Assembly: GCA_015039465.1 (NCBI GenBank)
Contig: MU129989.1
Location: forward strand, 402,985 to 466,984
Source of the DNA: Phlegmacium glaucopus
Taxonomy: Eukaryota > Basidiomycota > Agaricomycetes > Agaricales > Cortinariaceae
Direction of reading: 5' to 3'
Length of the DNA stretch: 64,000 nt
Shown here: in pieces, positions 45,729-56,863 of the stretch
Numbering within the stretch: the first letter of the stretch is position 1
Layout of the letters: each line of letters begins with the position of its first letter
The notes under the pieces: generated by a model
Seen by the model: the letters and a program-made list of their open reading frames with translations, nothing else
What the model was told of the DNA's origin: nothing
The model's database searches: none
Position numbers and translations under genes: made by a program

Positions 45729-47673
45729 ATGCCTTTCTTGTTTGTTGCCGCATTTGCGACTATTATATCCTGGATAGTGATATCTTATTTTCACGGTCAG
45801 ACACGCAAGGTGAGTACTATGGCATGTTGTTTTGGGGTAAAACAAGCTCAGTCCTACCAAACATAGCTTAAACATATTCCTTCTGTGTCATCGGATATAC
45901 CTCCCTTCTCGTACTTTGGAACCTTTCGCTTCCTTAGAAACTCAACAGACACGATTAACAAAGGCGTTAAGAAGGTAACTATATCCAAGCAGATAAGCAC
46001 ACATCTGACATACTATGAATTCAGTGGCCAGACCATATGTTTAAAGTCCCCGACTTATTTCAATGGATCGTCGTTGCGACCGGTCCAAAGCACATAGAAG
46101 AACTTTACAAAGCACCCGACCATGTATTTTCTTCTTTTGATGCTCTTGCTGAGGTGAGTTCCATCTCCTTCGGCTTGTGTAAGACTGATCACGCACACAC
46201 AGATATTCCAACCCTCTTATACGCTCGGCCCCAACATTCCAGAAAACGAATACCATGTACCCATTGTCCGCTCTCAACTTACTCAAGCACTTCCGCTTCT
46301 AGTTCCGGAAGTTCATGATGAGATAGCGGCAGCTTGCAATGAGTTTATTCCTATTACCGAAGGTAAATAGTCTGAATTACGAGAACCATTTAAATTTAAA
46401 CCAGTAGTTGGACAGAGTGGCAAAGTGTTCGCATCATGGATACGACGATGACAGTTGTCTCTCGAGCAAGCAACCGGATTTTCGTAGGGCTGCCTCTCTG
46501 TACGTCACTTCCATCACTTGAATAACACGCCTTGAGCTTCGACCCAGGCAGGAACCCTGATTTTGTGGCCCTCAATGTCCAATTCACGGTCGATGTTATA
46601 AAGACTGCTTTCATTCTTCGAATGGTTCCTGACTTTTTGAAACCGTAAGCAATAAAAAATAGCTTTCTCGACTGACGGTCAATTGATTCCTAATAGTATC
46701 GTTAATTCTGTGATCTCTGCAGTCCCGAAACACATTGATCATGGCTTGAGACATCTTGTACCTCTAATTCATGCTCGTCGACAGGAACAAGGCAATGAAA
46801 AACCGGTGGGTGCAGTCTATTTCTTGAGTATGTTTACTGAAATTTGCAGTGGCGCAGCTCGATTTTCTTACATGGCTCATGGACAAAGCAAAAGGCGAAG
46901 AAACTACCGATCGCAACTTGACCCTACGTATCTTGTCAGTGAACTTTGCAGCTATCCATACCTCTTCAATGGTAAATAATTGAGTCCAACTTCCGAAAAT
47001 CTGCAACGACGAAGCTTATTTGTAGACTTTTCTGCACGCGTTCTACTACCTGGCTACCTTTCCTGAGTACATGCAACCTCTTCGAGAGGAAGTGGAGGAG
47101 ATCGTCAAGTCTGAAGGCTGGACTAAAACCGGGCTTGACCAGATGCATAAGATTGATAGTTTCATCAAAGAGTCCCAGCGATTGAATCCTCTTTCCAATC
47201 GTAAGTGAAGCTCGCTGTCCTTAGATCTAGCAACTGAGTTTTTCTTAGTTCTAATGTCTCGTGTTGCGGTGAACGACTTCACATTCTCAGATGGCACAAC
47301 CATCCCTCGAGGCACCACAATAGCCGTCTCTTCCCACAACGCCCAATTCAGTGATAAAGTTTATGAGGACCCTTTAAGATTCGATGGTTTTCGGTTTTCC
47401 AGAATGAGACTGGAAGATTCAGGAAAGAAAGTCGGAATGATTACATCGAGTCCGGATCACCTCTCTTTCGGCCATGGAAGACACATATGTCCCGGACGAC
47501 ATTTCGCAGCTTGCGAGATAAAGTTGATATTTGCGCACATTGTCATGACGTATGATGTGAAACTGGAAATTGAGGGAGTTCGTCCACCAGATATGTGGAT
47601 CATGGCTGCATGTGTCCCGAATCCAAACGCCAATGTCCTCTTCCGAAAGCGAACGGACGCAGGAGTATTTTGA
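45729..47673 (+). CDS. Cytochrome P450 monooxygenase, tandem copy A
   Basis: Ten exons (45729-45809, 45867-45974, 46025-46153, 46203-46362, 46416-46499, 46548-46644, 46697-46805, 46858-46971, 47026-47200, 47249-47673) give 493 aa. An N-terminal hydrophobic anchor (LFVAAFATIISWIVISYF) places it in the ER membrane. The K-helix ExxR is E343-S-Q-R346, and the haem-binding loop is FGHGRHICPGRHFA with Cys433 as thiolate ligand. NEYHVPIVRSQLTQAL and NRIFVGLPLC are typical of the P450 families expanded in basidiomycetes; the CYP number needs a database. The exact 10-exon structure is shared with copy B. Exon 5 is preceded by an intron that removes an in-frame TAG. Likely partner of the adjacent methyltransferase. 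Confidence 0.93.
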
Positions 47674-48439
47674 TGATCTAAGCATGGGTTGGGGCTTTGG
47701 TTTTGCTTTGCTTGAAGTTTGGTTGCGACGCACATATTTGCATTTATGCCTTTATTATTTACCTCTCAAACTTTTACTGTTCCATTTATTTTTATAGACG
47801 AATTGAAAGAGGACAGTTGTGGCTCCTAGGGCTGTTCTATATACAGCGTAGTTCAACAACACAAAGCCAGATAGTAAAAGGTGTCTACTACAGATTTCCA
47901 AGCCCGTAGGAGATATATTGCGAGCTGCATTCAAGGAATAAATGGCCAAAGATCTTCCGAAGTCCGAAGACTCGGATGCCCCGCTAAAGTCGCCAGTGCC
48001 CAACTTGAACATCACAGCGTCTTAAATGCGAAGGTGGTATCCCTGTTACGTAGAAGTTGTGATGCAGGAAGTTGGGTTGCCATCGCATCGCTAAACGATA
48101 GTAGCGTCAACGAGGAAACAAGAAACCTCACGATTAGCCTCACAAGGATGGATTAGACAGTGGTTAGACTGGTACAGAGCAAGAAAAGGGGCGCTAGAAG
48201 TACCACTTGCCAATAATGGCATTTTCCGTGTCATGGCTAATTTTAGTTTACCGACAGTTACCGACATGGGTTTGGCTCTGGATTTATTTAGCGTCTTTTG
48301 AACCAATCTGCAGTCTGTACAAAAATACCCGACCGTTTTGTGGACTACTTAAGTCTGCTGGCAACGGCTATCCTGATGCCCACGTTCAAATAGGTTACCT
48401 CTTCACTTTCCAGGTTACAAGCCAACGTACTTACATGAG
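47674..48439. other. Intergenic gap between the tandem P450 genes
   Basis: 766 bp: 3' UTR of copy A, second copy of the flanking repeat (about 47792-48130) and the promoter of copy B, whose last 140 bp match the copy A promoter. Confidence 0.6.
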
Positions 48440-50382
48440 ATGCCAGTGCCTCTCTTGTTTGTTGCCGCATTCGCAACTATTATATACTGGATAGTGATAT
48501 CTTATTTTCATGGTCAGACACGCAAGGTGAGTACTATGGCATGTTGTTTTGGGGTACAACAAGCTCAGTCCTACACAACATAGCTTAAACATATTCCTTC
48601 TGTGTCATCGGATATACCTCCCTTCTCGTACTTTGGAACCTTTCGCTTCCTTAGAAGCTCAACAGACATGATTAACAAAGGCGTTAAGAAGGTAACTATA
48701 TCCAAGAAAATAAGCACACATCTCACATACTATTCATTCAGTGGCCAGACCATATGTTCAAAGTCCCTGACTTATTTCAATGGATCATCGTTGCGACCAG
48801 TCCAAAACACATAGAAGAACTTTACAAAGCACCCGACCATGTATTTTCTTCTCTTGATGCTCTTGTTGAGGCAGGTTCCATCTCATTCGGCTTTGTAAGA
48901 ACTGATCACGTACACACAGCTACTCCAACTCGATTATACGCTCGGCTCCAACATTGTGGAAAACGAATACCATGTACCCATTATCCGCTCTCAACTTACT
49001 CAAGCACTTCCATTTCTAGTTCCGGAAGTTCATGATGAGATAGTGGCAGCCTGCAATGAGTTTATTCCTATCACCGAAGGTAAATGGTCTGAATTACAAG
49101 AACTATTTAAAATTAAACCAATACTTGGACAGAGTGGCAAAGTGTTCGCACCACGGATACGACGATGAAAGTTGTCTGTCGAGCAAGCAACCGGATTCTC
49201 GTAGGGCTGCCTCTTTGTACGTCACTACTATCACTTGAATAACACGCCTTGAGCTCCCTTGGCAGGCAGGAACCCTGATTTTGTGGGCCTCAATGTACAA
49301 TACACGGTCGATGTTATGAAGAGCGCTTTCATTCTTCGAATGGTTCCTGACTTTTTAAAACCGTAAGCAATAAAAAATAGCTTTCCGGACTGACAGTTAA
49401 TTGATTCCTAATAGTATCGTTAATTCTGTGATCTCTGCGGTCCCGAAACGCATTGATCATGGCTTGAGACATCTTGTACCTCTAATTCATGCTCGTCGAC
49501 AGGAACAAGGCAATGAAAAACCGGTGGGTGCAGTCTATTTCTTGAGTATGTTTACTGAAATTTGCAGTGGCGCAGCTCGATTTTCTTACATGGCTCATAG
49601 ACAAAGCAAAAGGCGAAGAAACTACCGATCGCAGCTTGACTCTACGTATCTTATCAGTGAACTTTGCAGCTATCCATACCGCTTCAATGGTAAATAATTG
49701 AGTCCAACTTCCGAAAATCTGCAACGACGAAGCTTATTTGTAGACTTTTCTGCACGCGTTCTACTACCTGGCTACCTTTCCTGAGTACATGCAACCTCTT
49801 CGAGAGGAAGTGGAGGAGATCGTCAAGTCTGAAGGCTGGACTAAAACCGGGCTTGACCAGATGCATAAGATTGATAGTTTCATCAAAGAGTCCCAGCGAT
49901 TGAATCCTCTTTCCAATCGTAAGTGAAGCTCGCTGTCCTTAGATCTAGCAACTGAGTTTTTCTTAGTTCTAATGTCTCGTGTTGCGGTGAACGACTTCAC
50001 ATTCTCAGATGGCACAACCATCCCTCGAGGCACCACAATAGCCGTCTCTTCCCACAACGCCCAATTCAGCGATAAAGCTTATGAGGACCCTTTAAGATTC
50101 GATGGTTTTCGGTTTTCCAGAATGAGACTGGAAGATTCAGGAAAGAAAGTCGGAATGATTACATCGAGTCCGGATCACCTCTCTTTCGGCCATGGAAGAC
50201 ACACATGTCCCGGACGACATTTCGCAGCTTGCGAGATAAAGTTGATATTTGCGCACATTGTCATGACATATGATGTGAAACTGGAAATTGAGGGAGTTCG
50301 TCCACCAGATATGTGGATCATGGCTGCATGTGTCCCGAATCCAAACGCCAATGTCCTCTTCCGAAAGCGAACGAACGCATGA
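48440..50382 (+). CDS. Cytochrome P450 monooxygenase, tandem copy B
   Basis: Ten exons matching copy A (48440-48526, 48584-48691, 48742-48870, 48920-49079, 49133-49216, 49266-49362, 49415-49523, 49576-49689, 49744-49918, 49967-50382) give 492 aa. The anchor starts MPVPLLFVAAFATIIYW, ExxR is KESQR and the haem loop is FGHGRHTCPGRHFA (Cys435). The donor of the third intron, GAG|GTGAGT in copy A, is GAG|GCAGGT here, so splicing would need a GC-AG intron; if that fails, the protein would be truncated. All other sites and motifs are intact. The stop comes three codons earlier than in A. Probably a recent duplicate with near-identical catalytic half. Confidence 0.85.
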
Positions 50383-51158
50383 GTATTTTGATGATGTAAA
50401 TGGGTTGGGTAGCTTTGGTTTTGCTTTGGTTGCGACGCGCGTACTTGGTAACTTGACGTTATTCCTTTATTATTTACCTCCCAACTTTTACTGTTCCATT
50501 TATTTTTATAGACGAATTGAAGGAGGACAGTTGTGGCTCCTAGGGCTGTTCTATATACAGCGTAGTTCGACAACACAAAGCCCGACAGATAGTAAAAGGT
50601 GTCTACAGATTTCCAAGCCGTAGTAGGAGATATATTGCGAGCTGCATTCAAGGAGTGGATGGCCAAAGATCTTCCGAAGATGTCCCGGTAAAGTCGCCAG
50701 TGCCCATCATGGCGTCTTAAATGCGAAGAGGTATTCCAGCCAAGAAGTTCCCTATTACGTGAAAGTTGTGCAGGGGCGCTGTCAAGCTACTATCATTCTG
50801 CATTACGGTGTCAACAGACATGGTGTCATTTTAAAACCTCGGTTGGTATGTCTGAAAAAGCTGCCGGAATCGATGGACTCTGCTTCATAGTATATGTGGT
50901 ACTTAGAGATATGTGGTACCTAGAGGGATGTAGGAGGCAGCAAGTTCGATCGAGGACAACCGTTGCCAGTGTCAAACCGTTTCCTGTACAAGTACTATCA
51001 AGACGCTACAATCGTCAATTGTCACAAACAAATAGAACACGATGATTCTGATGGCTACCTATTTGACTGTTGTATGGCAAAGTATGAAGCATTGGATGGT
51101 CTAGGATTTGAGTCTTCAGGGGCTTTCATAGAAAGATACAGACATGAACTGGGTGTAA
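50383..51158. other. Third flank repeat and a disrupted coding fragment
   Basis: The P450 flank repeat runs from about 50502 to 50780. From 50963 a protein-like frame contains RFLYKYYQDATIVNCHKQIE and FDCCMAKYEALDGLGFES, then is cut at 51158 by the hAT-like element. I do not recognise it. The frame can continue after the element at 54347 for about 15 codons. Confidence 0.4.
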
Positions 51159-51594
51159 TAGTGATGCCAAAGTTCGGTTCCGAACTGACGCAAGAACCGA
51201 GAACCGAAAGAACCGAACCGTCGGTTCAGGTTCAGTTCAGTTCGGTCCAAAGATTTTGGGCTGTCTGTTCGGTTCTCGGTTCTCAATTTTCTAGGATTTT
51301 GAGAACCGGGTTCGAACCGGTTCGAACCAAACTTTCTGACGGTATTTTTTTCTAAAATTTCCATAGAGAATTGATGATTTTATATTAATTATAATCTACA
51401 AATGTTGTTAGGCGCCAGACCCGATGCTTTGGGAGTCGGACTTTGAAAAGTCTCATTGCACGACAACAACGCCAACGACTCCAGCAACAACGCCAACGAC
51501 TCTAGCAACAACGCCAACAACACCAACAACCCGGGAAGTTACTATAAGTTTAAGTAAGTCCCTTATTTTAATGCACTACGATAATGATGACAAC

Positions 51595-52224
51595 TAGGGC
51601 TGCCAACCGGCCCCGTCCTGGACGGTTCACGGGTACCGTCTCACGGTGACGGATGCCGACCCGACGAGATTCAAAACTTGAATATTCACGGCCGTGTTTC
51701 AACGGTCCGTGAACCGTCTTTACCCGTCTCAAGACGGCCGTGGACGGCCGTACACGGGTAGCGGGTGTATACTGAACGAGAAATGCAAAAAAAGTCAATT
51801 TATTCAAAAATCGTGTTAATATTTCCCTCTCAAATAAATCTGGGAAGTCAGGGGAGCTATTCTCCGACCTATTTACACCAATTATTAGTGCTAAAAAACA
51901 AATTAAATATAAATTAAATTAAATATTTGGCTTCAGTCCCAACAATTTGGTCATCAACCAGCTTAATTGTGGGTTTCATAGAATTTTTATTCCAGATTAC
52001 ATATTCTGTAGCTTTGTAGACATTTTTAACTGTGCGAATATTTCAAGTAAAATGAATTTTCTCCTTGTTTTACCGTGTACGGCCGTCACGGCCGTCTTTA
52101 TACCGTACCCGACCCGACCGACCTTTGGATTTCAAAAAAGACGGCCGTCTGTACACGGACCGTCACCCGTCACTGGGTTGATTTTAGACGGCCGTCCCCG
52201 TGGACGGGACGGTTGGCAGCCCTA
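51595..52224. mobile_element. hAT-like MITE, 630 bp, nested
   Basis: Inverted ends TAGGGCTGCCAACCGG and CGGTTGGCAGCCCTA, flanked on both sides by the exact 8 bp duplication ATGACAAC (51587-51594, 52225-52232). Subterminal regions are rich in ACGGCCGT and CCGTCTC-type repeats in inverted orientation. The middle is AT-rich and non-coding. Confidence 0.9.
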
Positions 52225-52272
52225 ATGACAACTCTTGGGTTTTTTATTTTATTTTACAACGACAGCGGCGAT

Positions 52273-52876
52273 TAGGGTTACCAAAGTTCAGTTCAGTTCA
52301 GTTCTTCACCTCCTCAGCCTGAACTGAACTGAACTGTTTGCATATGGTCCTGAACTGAACTGAACCATTTAAGAACTGGTTCGAACTGAACTGAACTGAA
52401 GAACCATTATAAAATCTGAAATTTTACCTTTTTCTGAAAATTTATTGTACAAAGACCTTCCTTAGCCCTTAGCCACTTGGTTTCTGCTCATATATGATCT
52501 CAGAACTCCTTTAGAACACAGAAAACCATTGATTTATATTTATTTTCCTAAATAGGCAGTATTAATCTATGCTGACATAATACCATGTCTTGCCATTACA
52601 TCCTTCCTTAGCCATTATTTCATGCTAAAAAGGACTGCCAAACCATTCCAATGTTCATAAATTACTGAAGATCACTCTCCATAAAATGTTAAGTCAAAAG
52701 AAGAGAATTGCCTGGCTGTCTAGGACCTAACGGTTCAGCAGTTCAGCTCAGTTTGAACTGCATGAACCACAAATCTCTAAATGCCTGAACCTGAACTGAA
52801 CTGAACTGAATTATCAGTTCAGTTCAGTTCAGTTCAGGTTCATGAGTCAGTTCTGAACTGAACTTTGGTAACCCTA
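52273..52876. mobile_element. hAT-like MITE, 604 bp, nested
   Basis: Inverted ends TAGGGTTACCAAAGTTCAG and its complement, flanked by the exact 8 bp duplication GCGGCGAT (52265-52272, 52877-52884). Subterminal arrays of the pentamer GTTCA / TGAAC occur in opposite orientation at the two ends. Only 48 bp separate it from the preceding MITE. Related in end sequence to the larger host element. Confidence 0.9.
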
Positions 52877-53129
52877 GCGGCGATGAGCCACATCACTTCG
52901 CCACATCATGATGATGAGCACGAACGAACCAAAGACAACGAACAAAGGAATGAACAAATGATGACAGCAAATGATTAGACGACAACAACAAATGATTGGA
53001 CAACAACAACAAACAGATAAACGATGACAACGAACGGATGGACGGCAACGATGAATGAATGAAGTAACGGCAGTATATGGGGACGGCTCAACACAAGCAT
53101 AACAACGATGACGACAGTCATATCAGGCC

Positions 53130-53740
53130 ATTACTCACTGCGGGCACCACTACCGATGACAACAACTGTCGCCACATCAAACGACGGCGAGGACTACGAC
53201 TGCGACCATCACTTGCACCACCCGAGTGTTAATGGCAACCGTACCGTGGCTTCAGAGCAGACCATAACTACGGTACGGCTACGGTACGGGTTTTGGAAAG
53301 CAACAGTTGTAGGTCTACGGTAGTCCACGGCCATATCTGGTAGTACGGGTTTAGCATTAATGTGAGCGTTCAACTTTGCCCATCGCAGCATTAAGTATTT
53401 ACCATCGTCATCAATCAGACTGCCCATGACCGCCGAGTCTCTACTTTGGCTTCCACCTTGGCAAACAATGATCTCGCTCCTGTAAGCATTCCGGCCGCTG
53501 GCGTTAATGTGAGTATTCGACTCATCCCATTACATCCATAATTACTCAATTATCATCATCAAGCAGACTACCCAGACAACAATGGCGACAGCCAGACAAC
53601 AATGGTGACGGCCAGACAACAATGGCAACGGACATAGCAGACCACCACTCACTTGTGGCCACCACTACCGACAACAACAACCATCACCATGTCGAACGAC
53701 GGCGAGGACCACGACTCGACCATCACTTGCACCACTACGA
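53130..53740. repeat. Diverged direct repeat in trinucleotide-rich DNA
   Basis: About 110 bp at 53130-53240 reappears at 53630-53740 (shared CACTACCGA, GACGGCGAGGAC, CATCACTTGCACCA). The surrounding 52890-53740 is dominated by ACAACG and ACAACA words, a degenerate satellite. Confidence 0.6.
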
Positions 53741-54335
53741 CCCTCCTGTTAGACACCTCTGCCCTTGTTTTAAACGCCCATCAGTTGTTTTTCTTTTTTT
53801 ATTATTAACTCTATGGACAGCTACAATTGACATATGACGTGTACGACACATATGACGCCCAGGACCCATCCAAGCAACACCTAAGAACATCCCCACCACC
53901 CGCAACAACCTCGTGAGGTTTTTTTCTAATTTTCATTTAATTCTAATGAAAACTACCACAGATAAATGGCGACAAACGAATGATGGTTGAATACAATAGG
54001 CTACCATAAGAACAACAACAACCCACCATGGGTTTATTTTAGTAGGCTACTATGTGTATGTAATAATGAATTAACAATATGTATTACCACCAAAAGAAAA
54101 AAATGTAAGGAAATTGAATGGATAAAACACATTCTCAGCATTTGCAAGGTTTACAAGGTTTTTTGTTTCAGTTCGACGGTCCGAACCGGTTCTAGAACTG
54201 AACTGAACTGTGAGAACCGGTTCTATTGGTTCCGGTTCTGGTTCCAGTTCAGTTCAGCAGGGGACCCTTCGGTTCGGTTCTCGGTTCTTCAAAAATGGTT
54301 GAAGAACCGAACTGAACCGAACTTTGGTAACACTA

Positions 54336-54792
54336 GCCCGGTGTAAGAACGATAGCAAGAATCTCATATAACCTACTGTAGTGTAGACTACATTTTATAC
54401 ATATCGGTAGTACTCTTTCTATAGTAAAGAAGTAACTACAAGCGTCCAAGAACCAGTAAAAACGAATTAGTTAACACCTACTTAGGCTCGGGCATAGCAA
54501 CGCCGAGAGCGCTGATCGAGCGCTTGATGGTGCCTAGCGCGCATGACAGCTTGTGACCGTTTGTCCCGCGGACAACATATTCCAACACTGGGCTGACGAG
54601 TAGCTGTTGACGCGGTTGGAGAAGGTGTTGGACTCGGAGTTGAGACTGGTTGAATTTGTAGTCACCATGTTCGTGGCGTATTCTTCTAAACATACCATAC
54701 AAGTACATCATTGAAATTTGCTACTAGACAGATGGCACAATTGAGTAAAACCTACATCCAAACACGAAGTTCTGAGAAATCCCTTTGTTGCA
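54336..54792. other. Gap between the element and the PD-(D/E)XK-like gene
   Basis: 457 bp with the right target-site copy at its start. Open frames here are short; no supported exon. Confidence 0.35.
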
Positions 54793-56552
54793 CTAAAGAT
54801 CAATGCAAGGCTTATTCAAGCGGCTGATTTCCACAGCAATATCCTCCTTATTCTTCCTGTCTTTCTCATCCTCTTCAGTGCCTTCACCATACTGATGCTT
54901 CTTCATATTGAGGCTAATTTCTAAGTAACTCTGCTGTTCGTCGTGGGAGATGATTACCCGTCGAAGTGCTGAAAATGGGATGGTGATGGCAGGTTTGTTC
55001 TGATCTTTGGCTGGCGATGTACAATAGAGATGTCTGTTTAAAATATCCATTTTGGTACACCCATTTGGATCATCAGGGAGGATCTACATTCCAAACATAA
55101 ATGTTAGCATATCGTGAGGTATACTGGATCAAAGGTACTTACCGTGTACAGAGATTGCTGGGAAACTACAAATTTTATATACTTCCCATCAAATTTCGAA
55201 ACACATGAAAACTTGGTGGGAGTGGGCACAACACTGGCATGGTCCTCAGCTTCATCCAGCGCATAATCATTGCATCTCATTAGCTGATTCAATAACAAAC
55301 CTGACTCTTCCAATGTTGTGAATGTCTCAGCATAGTCTGCTGTCAAATAACAAACCGTATGTAATCACAATTATGCATCTTTATTATTTTCTCCTCCTAT
55401 CTATTATTTATTCTGAGCCCCTCTTTACTATTTATATTCTGCCTTGTATGACCGTTGTACAAACCCGTCACTCTCCAGGAATGGAGAAGTTCATACTTAT
55501 ATTGTTTACTCATTGTAGTTGTACCTCAGTCTATCTTTTTGAGACTGAGGTCAGTATTTATCCTTTTTAATTTACCACAAAGACTCATAAAGTAGTAGCT
55601 TTATCTGTTCTATATCTGCTTCCCAAAATGTGCATGTCACCTTCAAGCCTTGACATTGTCCTGCCACATAGTTACATTCAATATTTACACCAATTGCGAG
55701 GTGCACCCTCAGGCTGCCAGGGGAACAGGCAACATATCTCACAAGATTGCATGCAAGTTTCTTCTCATTTTCGCAATAGGCCACCTCCCAGATGACTGTA
55801 GGCCATGCTTGCATTAGGGGTTGCTTTGCAGGATGATTCTCGTACAGACTGTAGTTGGGACTCTTGATACCATCTTCCAACTGGACATCTGCAGAGCCGC
55901 CAAGGTGAATGAAGCTCTTGTTGAAATTTGGATGTCAGGTTTAAAGAATATGCAGTCGCAACAGAGCTATAATTCAGTAGTGTAGTGCAATGATTGGATA
56001 TCAGGTATATTGGTTTAAACTGATGAGGATTCACCTCAACGGTTTAGAGTTTATATACATAGAAATTGTGGCTATGCTTATCTACGAGTCATATCCGCCA
56101 TTGGACTGATATCAAAACTAATCAAATGATGCAATATTGCATGATATTGATATGATTGGATTGATAATTCCAACAGCTCTTGTCAATGGAAAATAAAGAG
56201 TGGCCATCAGCGCCATTGATGTTGACATTGAAGAAGAGAGTGGAGATAATTTCATGTCCAAAAGTCGGATAGTCAACAATCAACTTGTCTCCAGAAAAAT
56301 TGATCCTTTGATATTATTTATTTTTTGTAGAAAACTATGTAGATAAATGTAAACAGTAACATACCTGGCATTCTCCCAACCTGGCAACTTGGATGCTTCA
56401 GACTCCGCCTGTAACATATGTACGATGTCTAATGAGATACCATCAATAGATATTGTGCACTCTCCAGCTGTCTGATCCAAGAATGGTTTCAACCTGGATA
56501 GAACTTGATCAAAGGATAGCATGCAGGTTTTTTCAGCAGATTCGGCCAAGGA
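54793..56552 (-). CDS. PD-(D/E)XK nuclease-like protein of an agaric-expanded family
   Basis: Exons are clear by content, though not every boundary: 56522-56365 (MLSFDQVLSRLKPFLD, EASKLPGWENAR), 56305 to about 56190 (DKLIVDYPTFGHEIIST), about 55925-55580 (ADVQLEDGIKSPNYSL, AWPTVIWEVAYCENEKKLA), about 55330-55140 (TFTTLEESGLL, KFSCVSKFDGKYIKFVVS) and about 55085-54793. The D...(WEV) pairing (Asp in ADVQLEDG, then IWEVAY) has the look of a PD-(D/E)XK nuclease core, as in proteins that agarics have in large, often Crinkler-linked families; that link is from memory. A splice acceptor at 56553 suggests an upstream exon not found, or use of the ATG at 56522. Divergent from the Crinkler-type pseudogene, 193-223 bp apart. 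Confidence 0.6.
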
Positions 56553-56863
56553 CTGAAAATGGTTGGAAAATGGGTTTGTGCAATCCCTGATGATGTGACA
56601 CCACCAAATTTGGCTGTCACACCTATGTCACACCCAGAACTTGGTGGGTTGCTTAATTGAACCTAGGTGGTCAGCGCTTCAGCCTCCATGAATGGGCCTT
56701 TAAAAGGCTTCAGTGCTCATCAACACGTATCAACCACCTTTTCAATGCTGGTTAAATTTAAAATATTTTGCATCATTCTCCCCGACAACGATCCCAATGC
56801 GCACACCTTTCTTGTCAGTTTTGACAGTGATGAGTATGTAGCTGACCTCAGGGAGACCCTGAA

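Larger units (their letters stand above)
45210..50780. repeat. Tandem duplication unit of about 2.7 kb with three flank copies
   Basis: The flank sequence starts at about 45211, 47792 and 50502 (shared GACAGTTGTGGCTCCTAGGG), and the two units between carry P450 A and B. The 3' halves of the two genes (for example 47020-47670 and 49740-50380) differ at only a few positions, while promoters and first exons have diverged more. Confidence 0.85.
51159..54335. mobile_element. hAT-like non-autonomous element, host of nested insertions
   Basis: Left end TAGTGATGCCAAAGTTCGGT and right end, read on the other strand, TAGTGTTACCAAAGTTCGGT form terminal inverted repeats. The flanks are GGGTGTAA (51151-51158) and CGGTGTAA (54339-54346), an 8 bp target duplication with one mismatch and three extra bases at the right end. 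Subterminal DNA is full of GAACCG/CGGTTC repeats at both ends. No transposase gene. Two smaller elements are nested inside. Confidence 0.75.

Noticed and set aside
46203..46380. In-frame TAG in P450 copy A as an inactivating mutation
   Set aside because: The TAG lies inside a canonical intron (donor at 46363); splicing restores the expected protein.
47046..47339. Minus-strand frame repeated in both P450 copies
   Set aside because: It is the antisense shadow of P450 exons 9-10 and is conserved only because those exons are.
51300..51330. GGTTCGAACC as a tRNA B-box
   Set aside because: No matching A-box or cloverleaf; it belongs to the CGGTTC-rich element end.
51170..51350. Repeated CGGTTC words as a CRISPR-like array
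   Set aside because: No regular spacers; the words are subterminal repeats of a hAT-like element in a eukaryotic genome.
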